A DNA stretch of 30,505 nucleotides. Source: Bacteroidales bacterium UBA1187 (GTDB lineage: Bacteria > Bacteroidota > Bacteroidia > Bacteroidales > Paludibacteraceae). The stretch covers positions 16,563 through 47,067 of the forward strand of contig DBYL01000006.1 of NCBI GenBank assembly GCA_002309835.1, written 5' to 3'. The notes under the pieces were generated by a model, which ran no database searches, had not been told where the DNA came from, and worked only from the letters and a program-made list of their open reading frames with translations. How positions within the stretch are numbered: position 1 is the stretch's first letter; the number at the start of each line of letters is the position of its first letter. Positions 21,617 to 30,214 of this stretch are shown one piece after another. A program made the translations under genes and the position numbers.

Positions 21617-23358
21617 CTCTTCCGATATCGAAATCGATTGCTAACAGAATACTGTTATTGCAAGCTATCCATGGAGATCCGCTTATGCGGGTCTCTTCGG
21701 ATATGCCCGATGATGTGATCGTGCTGCATGATGCATTAGAGAAACTACGGGCGCATAAGAAAGGTGAGCCGCTGACATTGTATCTGAAGAATTGCGGCAC
21801 TGCACTGCGATTTCTGGAAGTGCATTTAGCCCAATGCTATCCCGGAGAACCGATTACCTTAGATGGTGATCCGCGCCTCATGGAGCGAAAGGGGAAACCT
21901 ACCAGCCAAACGAACTCGGCTTTGCTCATGCATGGCATAGAAGTTTCTGATGACTCGCCTTACGTCGCCATGACCCGCAAGGTGATGGAGATGTACAAGA
22001 AAAACTCCTTCCCTTCAGGGAGGGATGGGGTAGGCTCCTTGCTGGAGGCCGATTGGAGTGCTGCGGCTTTCTGGTATGAGTATGTGGCTATCCATGGAGG
22101 AGAGTTGCTGCTTGAAGGGTTGACGGATAAGAGTATCCAGGGGGATAGAATAGTGGCCGATATCTATGCCAAGTATTTCGGTGTCACCACTACCTTCGTT
22201 CCAGAAGGGGCGGTGATTAAGGGTGAAGGGATTAGTGGATTAGAGGATGAGAGGGTTTCTATTGACTTTACCAATTGCCCGGATTTGTTCCCTGCTATCG
22301 CACTGACTTGTGAGGAGTTGGGAATTAAGTTAGAGGCGACGGGAACAGAGCGGTTGAGATATAAGGAGTCGGACCGATTAGAGGCGGTGCGACTGCATGA
22401 GGTAAAAGACGATCATCGGATGGCGATGGCGCTGATGGCAGGAGGGGCCTACCCCCTGCCCCTCCCTAAAGGGAAGGGAGAAGAAATGCAGCGCATTGTT
22501 GCGAAGAGTTATCCTACTTTTATGAGCCAATTTAACTCCCTCCTTTTAGGGAGGGCTGGGGTAGGCTGTTGTCATATAACGCCTATTCGCGGAGTCAATG
22601 ATGACAACCTCGGTAAGAAGCACGCCCTATCTAAACTTATTCATGTAGCAACGAGTGAATATGTATGGCTGCATGATGATGATGTAGAGCGGCCGAAGGC
22701 GGCAAAAGAGCCTAACCTGACCTTCCCTGAAGGGAAGGAAAACTTAGACCTCATCATTTTACCATTACGCATGGAAAGCGCCCTCCCTGAAGGGAGGGAT
22801 GGGGTAGGCTCCTCCTTGTTGGAGAGACTCCAGATTGCGGAGTACGCGGCGATACAGGAGTTGACGATGCGGGCGGCAAAAAAGGAACAGGCTGTGATGT
22901 GTAGTGGTGCGAACCTGATTGTGCGGAGAGAGGCGTGGTTGGAGTGCGAGAGTGAGTTGCATCCGGAGATCCCGAGCGGGGATGATATGTTTCTATTAGA
23001 AGCGATGAAGAGGAGAGGGTATAAGGTAGGTGTGATTGATGAAGAGGATTATACGGCGATAGTGCGTCCGCAGACGAGTTGGAAGGCTTTCTGGCGTCAG
23101 CGGATGCGTTGGGCAGGTAAGGCACCGCATTATACGGATAAAGACATTCGTCGCTATGGGGCAATCGTTGTGGCTGCCAATATGGCGCAGTTGCTCTTCT
23201 TCCCGATCATTCTTGTTAAATTTCCAATAGAGTACCATCTTATTAAAACAAGAGAACCACGCACTCCGTGGTACGTGGCTCTTTTATTGGAAATCTTTTA
23301 TCCTATTTACATGCTTGTTGCTTTCTTCGGTGGACTCTTACGCACCAAGCAATGGTGA
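21607..23358 (+). CDS. aroA: Fusion of a shortened EPSP synthase (AroA) with a GT2 glycosyltransferase
   Basis: The 583-aa frame has two parts. Residues 1-310 are AroA (shikimate pathway: shikimate-3-phosphate plus PEP to EPSP): LPISKSIANR (K9, S10, R14), NCGTALRF (G64), MERKGKP (R94), TSQTNSALL (Q101), TNCPDLFP (D226), YKESDR (K253, E254, R257), DDHRMAMA (H270, R271) and AKSYPTF (K300). Against E. coli numbering these match K22, R27, G96, R124, Q171, D313, K340, E341, R344, H385, R386 and K411, but about 40 residues are missing between R94 and the SQ motif and about 28 between R257 and H270. Residues 322-583 are a GT2 domain lacking its N-terminal beta strands: LHDDDV, SGDDMFLLEAMK (457-468), QRMRW (498-502) and two membrane helices (about 517-540, 556-578). 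Five palindromic repeats are translated inside. Start is TTG; its activity is uncertain. Confidence 0.85.
   Translation: MKIALPISKSIANRILLLQAIHGDPLMRVSSDMPDDVIVLHDALEKLRAHKKGEPLTLYLKNCGTALRFLEVHLAQCYPGEPITLDGDPRLMERKGKPTSQTNSALLMHGIEVSDDSPYVAMTRKVMEMYKKNSFPSGRDGVGSLLEADWSAAAFWYEYVAIHGGELLLEGLTDKSIQGDRIVADIYAKYFGVTTTFVPEGAVIKGEGISGLEDERVSIDFTNCPDLFPAIALTCEELGIKLEATGTERLRYKESDRLEAVRLHEVKDDHRMAMALMAGGAYPLPLPKGKGEEMQRIVAKSYPTFMSQFNSLLLGRAGVGCCHITPIRGVNDDNLGKKHALSKLIHVATSEYVWLHDDDVERPKAAKEPNLTFPEGKENLDLIILPLRMESALPEGRDGVGSSLLERLQIAEYAAIQELTMRAAKKEQAVMCSGANLIVRREAWLECESELHPEIPSGDDMFLLEAMKRRGYKVGVIDEEDYTAIVRPQTSWKAFWRQRMRWAGKAPHYTDKDIRRYGAIVVAANMAQLLFFPIILVKFPIEYHLIKTREPRTPWYVALLLEIFYPIYMLVAFFGGLLRTKQW
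22005..22040 (+). repeat. Palindromic G-rich element, copy 1 (plus orientation)
   Basis: Core CCCTTCAGGGAGGGATGGGG followed by TAGGCTCC. It is translated as SFPSGRDGVGSLL (residues ~134-146) in the AroA part, just before the conserved EADWSAAAFWYE. Confidence 0.88.
22446..22480 (-). repeat. Palindromic G-rich element, copy 2 (inverted)
   Basis: Plus strand reads GCCTACCCCCTGCCCCTCCC then TAAAGGGAAGGGAG, the reverse complement of the copy 1 type. It is translated as AYPLPLPKGKGEE, between AroA DDHRMAMALMAGG and the terminal AKSYPTF. Confidence 0.88.
22536..22567 (+). repeat. Palindromic G-rich element, copy 3 (plus orientation), at the fusion junction
   Basis: CTCCCTCCTTTTAGGGAGGG then CTGGGGTAGGCT, translated as SLLLGRAGVGC. 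It sits exactly between the end of the AroA part (KSYPTFMSQFN) and the first recognisable glycosyltransferase sequence (HITPIRGVNDDN). Confidence 0.88.
22710..22740 (-). repeat. Palindromic G-rich element, copy 4 (inverted, diverged)
   Basis: Plus strand GCCTAACCTGACCTTCCCTG then AAGGGAAGGAA, translated as PNLTFPEGKEN just after the glycosyltransferase LHDDDVERP motif. Confidence 0.8.
22779..22812 (+). repeat. Palindromic G-rich element, copy 5 (plus orientation)
   Basis: CCCTCCCTGAAGGGAGGGAT followed by GGGGTAGGCT, translated as ALPEGRDGVGSS. It is nearly identical to copy 1 in the AGGGAGGGATGGGGTAGGCT part. Confidence 0.9.
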
Positions 23359-23980
23359 GCAGGAGCATTACCGGCCAAGCCACATCTCCAACGGGATTGA
23401 GGAAAGGATCAAAAGGATCAACAGGCGTTTTGCGCTTTCCTATGATTGCGCGGGGTTCGGAAACTTCAGTTGTTGATGCGATCTCATTCGCACGACTTGC
23501 TCCCGGGGCTGCCAATGCCAACGAAGAGGAGATGGCTAACATATTTCCCCCTGCGCTAATGCCGGAATACGATATTCCTTTATTAGAACTCGAGGTAGTA
23601 GCGATTACTCCTTGTCCGGCGCTGCCCGTTCCGCTACCTACTACATGAGCGGTAGCGCTACTCGTCTGATGGAGACGGTAAGACGTGCTACCCATCGTAG
23701 CTTGCGGATGAGCCGTTGCTTCCGGCGTTACTGCTGCGCTTTGGTTCATGAGCGACCAAGGCGCGGAACTCAGCGTCTTAAAGGAAGCGGTAGGCATGCT
23801 CGTTCCGTGCGATTGATGTGCGGAACTAACAGCTGCCACTCCCGGATTGACAGGAACCTTTGTCTTTCCGAGAGACAAGGTGTACATGACCAGTGCTATC
23901 CATAATCCACCGACCACGATGCTGATTGCGATTGCGAGATATTTATGTTTCTGCATAATACGTAATGGCTTTGTTTTCAT
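23303..23980 (-). CDS. Hypothetical two-helix membrane protein, partner of the giant surface protein
   Basis: This 225-aa protein has an N-terminal membrane segment (KYLAIAISIVVGGLWIALVMY, about 13-33). A long Ser/Thr/Ala/Gly-rich low-complexity region follows (residues ~45-175). The C-terminus is NPVGDVAWPVMLLLTIAWCV then RVHRRKQQ. The pattern PxGD-x-x-W-x-hydrophobic stretch-basic tail recurs, as I recall, in small Bacteroidales proteins encoded beside large Ig/repeat surface proteins; no function is established. It starts 23 bp after the giant gene's stop, so it is probably its operon partner. Its last 56 bp overlap the 3' end of the aroA fusion gene on the other strand. An alternative start is Met9. 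Confidence 0.7.
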   Translation of the reverse strand: MKTKPLRIMQKHKYLAIAISIVVGGLWIALVMYTLSLGKTKVPVNPGVAAVSSAHQSHGTSMPTASFKTLSSAPWSLMNQSAAVTPEATAHPQATMGSTSYRLHQTSSATAHVVGSGTGSAGQGVIATTSSSNKGISYSGISAGGNMLAISSSLALAAPGASRANEIASTTEVSEPRAIIGKRKTPVDPFDPFLNPVGDVAWPVMLLLTIAWCVRVHRRKQQACK

Positions 23981-24003
23981 GGTATGTTAAACAATTCCGT
24001 GGA

Positions 24004-27000
24004 TTATTGAAGCACTGCCTGTTTGCCGGTGATATCATATATCCTATTGCCTCGTTGGATATATATATTGCCGTCGATGAGGAGTTTACGCGGACCGTCG
24101 GACGAACCGATGTTATCGATGTCCGTAGCAATCTGCGGAGTTTTCTTGCGCTCTACGCGAACGGAGAGGATGAAGCGGTCAGTGTTATCTGTTCTGTTAG
24201 AATAGAAGGTATAACTATCCGCCATAAGATCGTACCATTCGTTGGTAACCTTATCAAAGAGTTGGACCTCCTTGACCTCATCTAATCCATACTTTTCGCT
24301 CAGAGCGATGGTATAGTTTCCATTCGATGACGCGAAGTAATTCAGTGGGATACCTGCTTCTGCACTGGCATCAGGCAGCGCGTTGAAGGCCATCTCACCT
24401 TCATTATTGCGACTTGCGAGAACAGGCTTTGTGGTAATTTGCGGATATTGATAGTAGGTACCACGCATCTTTACGAGGTCATCCATCATATCGTAATTAT
24501 CCGTAAATTGGTCACTTACAAGGAATGTCGTCTCATCCTGTTCGTCCAATACATTTGTCAGCGTGATAGGGATCCAAACAGGGTGATTATCCGGTTCATC
24601 CATGTACTCAGCCGGAGCACGGTGTATCGGCATGGAAGCGCCATGGCGAGAATTAGCGTACTTGAAGTCAACGGCATACTCTGTATCAGCCGTTCCTCCT
24701 ATTTGAATGAAATAACTCATGAACGTTTCAATAGGTTTATCGCCGATAGCCACTTGAGAATATTCTGCATAACCTCCGTTTTGAGGAATTACTACATAAC
24801 GGACACCATTATTAGTGCGTTTATACGCCTCTCCGTCTGGTTCGAGGATACCAAGCGGGATAAGGTTGTTAGTGTTGTTCGCATGATCCATGCCGATATA
24901 ACTGGGCTTGTAGTGCGTAATATACGGATTACCTACCAAGTTCCAACCCACATGGTTCGGCGTAATACCCTCTGACTTGGTTGCCATAACTGGTACGGCG
25001 ATAGAAGCACGACTCGGATCTTTATCCCATGCAGTAGCAGTCATCGGGAATCGTAATTCCAAGAAATCATGTCCTGTTTTCGGCGTGACACCTAGAATAT
25101 ATCCTTTGCCTTTTTGAATAGTAGATCCTTCTGGCAATACAGTCCAACATCCTCCGGACTGAGTGTTGGCGCGCTTTTGTCCATCGTAGTACTTGAGCAC
25201 CCAATCTTTGCCTTCGCCATATGTTGGCTTTGTTTGATCCTTCAAAATTACATCTCCCATGTCGCAATCATAAGGAAGTGTCATCCAATACCAACGAGTT
25301 TCATCCACACGCTTATCGAAGAACAATTTAGTGTCGAAGCGATTAAGTGTTCCTTGAATATCAGCTTGAGGAACGATATCTCCCTTCGATCGCATGATAA
25401 GACTGTCAATCGTCAGTGTTCGATCAGAAGGAATGGTTAATTTAGCCCCACGATATATTTCAATATTATGGAGAATATTCTTGCCACTGGCATGCGGGGT
25501 GAGCGTGGCATTTTGAAGAATAGCCACATCACACAAGCGACATGCATCATCGCCAGTACCGAGGGAAGTAAAGATGGCATCGTTGGTTGTCTTATCACCA
25601 GTAACAATGATAGGAACGCGGTAATCAATTTCCTCTAACACTTGTGTCTGGGCAGCATTTGTAACTTTAATTTTCAAGAAGTTACAAGCTAGAGATGCGA
25701 GTCCGCCAGGAAGGTTAATATGAATGGTCATTGTACCGTCTCCATTATCGGTAGCGGTGAAGGCATCGGTATTTAACGATTCAAATTTAGTATATTTCTC
25801 GTAATAGTTGAAATTACCTACTTCAGAGAATGCGTTACATGAGTTGAGGTATTCTCCGCTAGCTTTACCAACTTGCTTTCCATACCACTCAGAAGCAAGG
25901 GTCTTAAAGTCTCCAGTTCCCCAGTTACCAGTCGTTTTGTTACGAGCATTTGCACCGGAAAGTACATCGAATTTACGAACGAGCAAGCATCGAGTGGTAC
26001 CGATTCCGTAGTCATTGGTTTCCGGAGTTACGCCTAATTGGTTACCATTCAATGTGTACCATCCTGGGTTATCTGCCCATGTAGCCGTTCCTGTAGCAGA
26101 GGCGTCTGCTTTCGAACCATCTGCGTTCAGCGCTCCGATAATATCCATGATTTCCCATGAAACACCTTCATCTTCTGTCTTTTCCAAAACAACAGCTTCG
26201 TCACCACCGAAGATAATGCCGGGCAATGTGCTGGTGTATGTAGACCACGGTATGGCTATCCAAGAAGACATATCTGCTTTATCGTCAGCACAATTCATGA
26301 TTTTTATATCTGTAGCATTAGTAGTATTCCAACTATAGAGAATGATTTCTTTTCCATTGGGCATATCAGAAGCAGTGAAATAGTCTTTCAAATTGACGAT
26401 ATGCTTACTACTACCGGTTCCATTCACGATGCGGACACGCAGTTTAGTCGGGTCTTGGTTAATACCGGTACCATTGTAAATAGCAACGAGTTTTACGTTG
26501 GAACTTGCCTCATAGTACTTAGAGAAGAATACTTCGTCTGCTACATTTCCGTCCTCGTGGGTTACCAGTTGGTCAAGCAAGGCATTTGTGGAGCCACCGA
26601 AGTCATGCTCAATAATAATGTCATCGGTAGATGTTACCTCGACAACTTGTATAGTCGGCTCTTTGACAGTAATCTCATAACTGTCATCTACAGCACACTT
26701 ACCAGCAGTCTTGCCAATATGCACGCTGATGGTTGTTGTACCTAATCCGACAATGGTCACTTCTCCGGTAGCGGAGTTAACAGTAGCTACACCTTTATCG
26801 CTGGAACTAAACTTTTTAGAACCGGTATTATCCGTCGTGAAAGTATTCGTATAGGTACCAACGTATGGATAGGTGAGTACGACAGAAGAAGAAGTAAACT
26901 TATGTGTCGCTTCGGTACAAGCTTCGCACGTAGGTGATGTGCAATAGTTATAAGTCGCAGAAGTACCGGTTGCCCATGTGAGGTTGATTTGATCGAGATA

Positions 27001-30000
27001 CAACGCGTCACCAGTTGAGCGGATACCAACATAAGCATAATCTCCTTCAATGTCAAGAGAAGTACTTCCCCCATAATCGATAGTTCCCAAACCGGTTCCT
27101 CTTGTAGCTGTGGCATAGAGATCTGACGGAGCGGTATATGCTTCGTTCGACCCCCAAATGGATACTTTACGTCCTGCTGAAGTATTGTTATTCCATGTAA
27201 CAGTCACATTTCGTATTTTACCACCAGATGTAGTGGAGATAATGCCGGAAGTACTGTTCTTTGTACGCATTTGGATAGCGCTATTACCACCGGCATTGTT
27301 TCCCGCGTATACTGCGCTGGAAGCGCTACCATCGACATTCTCCCAATCTGTGTAAGAGGTTCCACTCACACCTGTTGTGGACAACGTGAATACATCTGTT
27401 ACTGTAGTCTCTACACCACTGGAAACAGTTTGACGATAGATGGCATAGAGAGTGATATCATCCGAAGCAGGGATATATTTGTCATTTCCGTTAACGGTGT
27501 GTGTCGGCGCATCGCTTGTTTCGGAAGTCTGATTGAATGTGCTCCAATATGCGAATTCCCAATCTCCGGAGCAAGCGGAGAAAGGAGTAGCTATGGGAGC
27601 AATTACACCGTTACCGCGGTAGGTCTCTTTGATATCTTTGACAGCATCTCCATTGATAGATCCGTTTCCGGCATTGAAATGAACCGTATAAACGGGCTGT
27701 TTTGTAAATGTGATAGAGAGCTCAACGTCTGAGCCGATGCCGCTAATAGTATAGGAATTGCTGCTACCGGTTATAGTGGCTGTTCCACTTGTTGCAGTAA
27801 CTGAAGTCGGGTCTCCGTAGCCCGCATGAGGCGTAAGGGTGAGCGTAACAGAACCGCCCGTATCCGCATAAGGAGTATTCAGGCTGACAGAGCCATGACC
27901 ATCCGTAGTATAAGTTACTTCCCATAATTTGCGGTAAGAAATAGTAACTGTTGCATTAGCAGTAACACCTGTCAATTGGTATTCGTTTTCCACGCCAGTC
28001 GGGGTAATTGTACCATTGGAGGTGGTAACAGTATTTACAACGTATCCGGCATCCGGCAAACAGGTAATAGTTACTTTTCCGATTGACTCTTTAATCTTGG
28101 AATTCGATTGCGTTGCTGTACCGTGTCCAGCGGGAATGCTTACTGTTACGTTGTACTTTGTTCCTGCATCTTCTTTGCGATAAAGTTTGAGGTCGTCATA
28201 TGAAGCAGCTGTATAACATGCAAACAAACCACTATTGTATTGCATCACGTTGTGAGTATTTGAACCTTGTGCAATCAAGGATGCGATACCCGTAGTAATA
28301 GAAATCTCCCACAAGCCATTTGCATCATTGGAAGTTTGGGTGCGGAGATAGTTGCTGCTACTACTTGCAGCATACAGGTAACCATTCTTAGTTTCGTCAT
28401 ACAAAGCCCAGGTGGAAGCATTCTTGATAAGTTTCAATACCTGTACCTCGGTGCTATACACCGTCACCGTTGTTCCCGATATTTCCCAAACTCCAGCAGA
28501 GGCTGCGACATAACCACGGTTATTGGTGTTTTGCGTGGTACTCATTGCTCTGTCATCGCCATCATTCAAAATAATGATTTCATCGCCATCTTCAAGTGTG
28601 CCGGCATCCGTAACCAACGTGAAGATTTCAGCATCCACAATGGTATAAGTCGCACTTGCAATCGCAGAGTTGTCTAGACCGGCCTTAATAGCAATAGCCT
28701 TGATGGTAGTAGTACTACTTACGCTAATAGGAGAAGAGTAAGTGGGACTACTACCTGTTGGATCCGAACCATTGGTAGTATAATGAATTGCAGCCCCCGG
28801 GGTAGAGCAACTAATCGTCACACTCTGTGTGCTCGTATAAGTACCTGGATCCGGAGAGAAAGTAGGCAGTGCGCATTTATTACATTCCGGAGTAGTAGAA
28901 TAATAAGTAGTTCCCGCACTTACAGTAATTTCATCAAAACGTACTTGCGCACTTGCGGAGAATGAGACAGATGATGCATTACCCGTCCATTCGTTACCTG
29001 TTAAAGTTCCGGTACCGGTACTTAAGTTACTTGTGTAATATCCCGATGAGGGAGTAAAGCTGATAGATGTAATATTTCCAGAAGAACAGGATATAGTGAA
29101 TGTCGACCCGGAGTAGGTGCGGAACTCTGTGCTACATAGACCATCGCTTGTTGCAACGGTGTAATTCCCAATTGTTCCGGAGTGAGAACCACGAGAGGAA
29201 CCCCAACCTCCAGAATTAGCAGGTGTAAATGTTTCGCTGCCACCTCCTTCTGTGTTTTTATACACAGCATATGCATTGCCGGTGGAGGATAATTGCGTAA
29301 TATATGGAGAAGGTTTGGTCGTACTCTTTGCGTATGTGCTACCCAACCAACCATCGAATTTCCATTCAGAACATGCATCATCACCATAGGGTGAGGATGT
29401 CGGCAATGTATAAGGGCTATCTTGATCGCTGATAGTTGCAGATGTCCCCTTGTAATATAAAGTGGCATCTATTTTTGTAGCACTTCCTTCTGTGTAAATA
29501 GTAATAGACTTTATGTATTGAGCCTTGTCTTTACTATTATTAACCAACTTAATCTGTACTATGCCGGTTAATCCAGTAGCATTCTCAAAATTGTAATCAG
29601 TGGCAGAAGTAGAAAGTGTCTGTTCACTACCGATAGCGGTACTACCAACTTTAACACTCAATTTACAATAACCACTACTTGCTGTTGATGCGTTAATAGT
29701 GATTTTCTTGATGTTACTGATAGAAGAACCTGCGGTCAACGTTAGCGTGTTAAGACCGTTAGAGCCAGATCCCCATTGTTGCCCCTTAGTGGCATCATAT
29801 CCCCAATAACCACTTCCCGTGCGCCACGAAGTTGCAGGAGTCCAGGTAAGCGTACCCAGAGTTTTAGCAGTCGTGTTGTCCTCAAACTGTTTCGCTCCGA
29901 AGGTATAGGTGTAATTGGTGACGAGTGCTCCCCACACATGCACGGAGAATGCCGTGAAGAGGGCGAAAAGAAATAAGGTTAAATAACGTTTAAAGTTTGT

Positions 30001-30003
30001 CAT
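24004..30003 (-). CDS. Giant secreted multidomain repeat protein, 1999 aa
   Basis: It has a signal peptide (about residues 1-25, YLTLFLFALFTAFSVHVWGA). It contains Ser/Thr/Gly-rich beta domains; a chitobiase/beta-hexosaminidase C-terminal-like unit at about 378-452 (SPDPGTYTSTQSVTISC, IHYTTNGSDPT, IKAIAIKAGLDNS); and InlB/MBG-like repeats at about 617-860 (GHGTATQSNSKI, AGYVVNTVTTSNGTITPTG, HGSVSLNTPYADTGGSVTL, VHFNAGNGSINGD). A Big_2-like Ig domain lies at about 1036-1113 (GVATVNSATGEVTIVGLGTT), and a lamin-tail-like domain at about 1120-1330 (EVFFSKYYEASSNVKLVAIY). Pectate-lyase-like text and a WNLVGNPY segment follow (~1470-1700). The C-terminus is LLIDGNIYIQRGNRIYDITG, which resembles Bacteroidota T9SS-type sorting tails. 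It is likely a cell-surface adhesin or glycan-binding protein. No promoter match was found upstream; the closest upstream gene is tRNA-Ala. Confidence 0.85.
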   Translation of the reverse strand: MTNFKRYLTLFLFALFTAFSVHVWGALVTNYTYTFGAKQFEDNTTAKTLGTLTWTPATSWRTGSGYWGYDATKGQQWGSGSNGLNTLTLTAGSSISNIKKITINASTASSGYCKLSVKVGSTAIGSEQTLSTSATDYNFENATGLTGIVQIKLVNNSKDKAQYIKSITIYTEGSATKIDATLYYKGTSATISDQDSPYTLPTSSPYGDDACSEWKFDGWLGSTYAKSTTKPSPYITQLSSTGNAYAVYKNTEGGGSETFTPANSGGWGSSRGSHSGTIGNYTVATSDGLCSTEFRTYSGSTFTISCSSGNITSISFTPSSGYYTSNLSTGTGTLTGNEWTGNASSVSFSASAQVRFDEITVSAGTTYYSTTPECNKCALPTFSPDPGTYTSTQSVTISCSTPGAAIHYTTNGSDPTGSSPTYSSPISVSSTTTIKAIAIKAGLDNSAIASATYTIVDAEIFTLVTDAGTLEDGDEIIILNDGDDRAMSTTQNTNNRGYVAASAGVWEISGTTVTVYSTEVQVLKLIKNASTWALYDETKNGYLYAASSSSNYLRTQTSNDANGLWEISITTGIASLIAQGSNTHNVMQYNSGLFACYTAASYDDLKLYRKEDAGTKYNVTVSIPAGHGTATQSNSKIKESIGKVTITCLPDAGYVVNTVTTSNGTITPTGVENEYQLTGVTANATVTISYRKLWEVTYTTDGHGSVSLNTPYADTGGSVTLTLTPHAGYGDPTSVTATSGTATITGSSNSYTISGIGSDVELSITFTKQPVYTVHFNAGNGSINGDAVKDIKETYRGNGVIAPIATPFSACSGDWEFAYWSTFNQTSETSDAPTHTVNGNDKYIPASDDITLYAIYRQTVSSGVETTVTDVFTLSTTGVSGTSYTDWENVDGSASSAVYAGNNAGGNSAIQMRTKNSTSGIISTTSGGKIRNVTVTWNNNTSAGRKVSIWGSNEAYTAPSDLYATATRGTGLGTIDYGGSTSLDIEGDYAYVGIRSTGDALYLDQINLTWATGTSATYNYCTSPTCEACTEATHKFTSSSVVLTYPYVGTYTNTFTTDNTGSKKFSSSDKGVATVNSATGEVTIVGLGTTTISVHIGKTAGKCAVDDSYEITVKEPTIQVVEVTSTDDIIIEHDFGGSTNALLDQLVTHEDGNVADEVFFSKYYEASSNVKLVAIYNGTGINQDPTKLRVRIVNGTGSSKHIVNLKDYFTASDMPNGKEIILYSWNTTNATDIKIMNCADDKADMSSWIAIPWSTYTSTLPGIIFGGDEAVVLEKTEDEGVSWEIMDIIGALNADGSKADASATGTATWADNPGWYTLNGNQLGVTPETNDYGIGTTRCLLVRKFDVLSGANARNKTTGNWGTGDFKTLASEWYGKQVGKASGEYLNSCNAFSEVGNFNYYEKYTKFESLNTDAFTATDNGDGTMTIHINLPGGLASLACNFLKIKVTNAAQTQVLEEIDYRVPIIVTGDKTTNDAIFTSLGTGDDACRLCDVAILQNATLTPHASGKNILHNIEIYRGAKLTIPSDRTLTIDSLIMRSKGDIVPQADIQGTLNRFDTKLFFDKRVDETRWYWMTLPYDCDMGDVILKDQTKPTYGEGKDWVLKYYDGQKRANTQSGGCWTVLPEGSTIQKGKGYILGVTPKTGHDFLELRFPMTATAWDKDPSRASIAVPVMATKSEGITPNHVGWNLVGNPYITHYKPSYIGMDHANNTNNLIPLGILEPDGEAYKRTNNGVRYVVIPQNGGYAEYSQVAIGDKPIETFMSYFIQIGGTADTEYAVDFKYANSRHGASMPIHRAPAEYMDEPDNHPVWIPITLTNVLDEQDETTFLVSDQFTDNYDMMDDLVKMRGTYYQYPQITTKPVLASRNNEGEMAFNALPDASAEAGIPLNYFASSNGNYTIALSEKYGLDEVKEVQLFDKVTNEWYDLMADSYTFYSNRTDNTDRFILSVRVERKKTPQIATDIDNIGSSDGPRKLLIDGNIYIQRGNRIYDITGKQAVLQ

Positions 30004-30104
30004 AATATTATATGTAGTTTATATTTGTGGAGTATAGCGGACTCGAGAATTGCGCTCGTCGCAATAATCGTACCCTTTAGGGTTAAGAACCGCAGTCTCC
30101 TATG

Positions 30105-30178
30105 TGGAGCATGGGAGACTCGAACTCCCCACCTCAACACTGCCAGTGTTGCGCTCTAGCCAGATGAGCTAATACCCC
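30105..30178 (-). tRNA. tRNA-Ala, anticodon GGC
   Basis: The complement forms a cloverleaf: acceptor GGGGTAT against ATGCTCC with discriminator A, D arm GCTCATCTGGCTAGAGC, anticodon stem CAACA/TGTTG with loop CTGGCAG (anticodon GGC), and T arm GGGAG-TTCGAGT-CTCCC. The acceptor has G-U at position 3:70, the alanine identity signal. CCA is not encoded. It reads GCC and GCU alanine codons. Confidence 0.95.
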
Positions 30179-30181
30179 TCG

Positions 30182-30203
30182 GGTACGCGCATGTACGCGT
30201 ACC
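30182..30203 (-). other. Perfect 8-bp palindrome between rnfA and tRNA-Ala
   Basis: GGTACGCG (30182-30189) pairs with CGCGTACC (30196-30203) around CATGTA. On the plus strand a T-rich stretch follows, but there is no plus-strand gene. On the minus strand it may separate rnfA mRNA from the tRNA or mark a processing site. Confidence 0.5.
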
Positions 30204-30214
30204 TTATTTTATTT

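Noticed and set aside
30004..30104. Promoter for the giant surface protein
   Set aside because: No minus-strand TAnnTTTG box occurs in this stretch; the TATATTTG present is on the wrong strand. Read-through from tRNA-Ala or an unusual promoter is possible.
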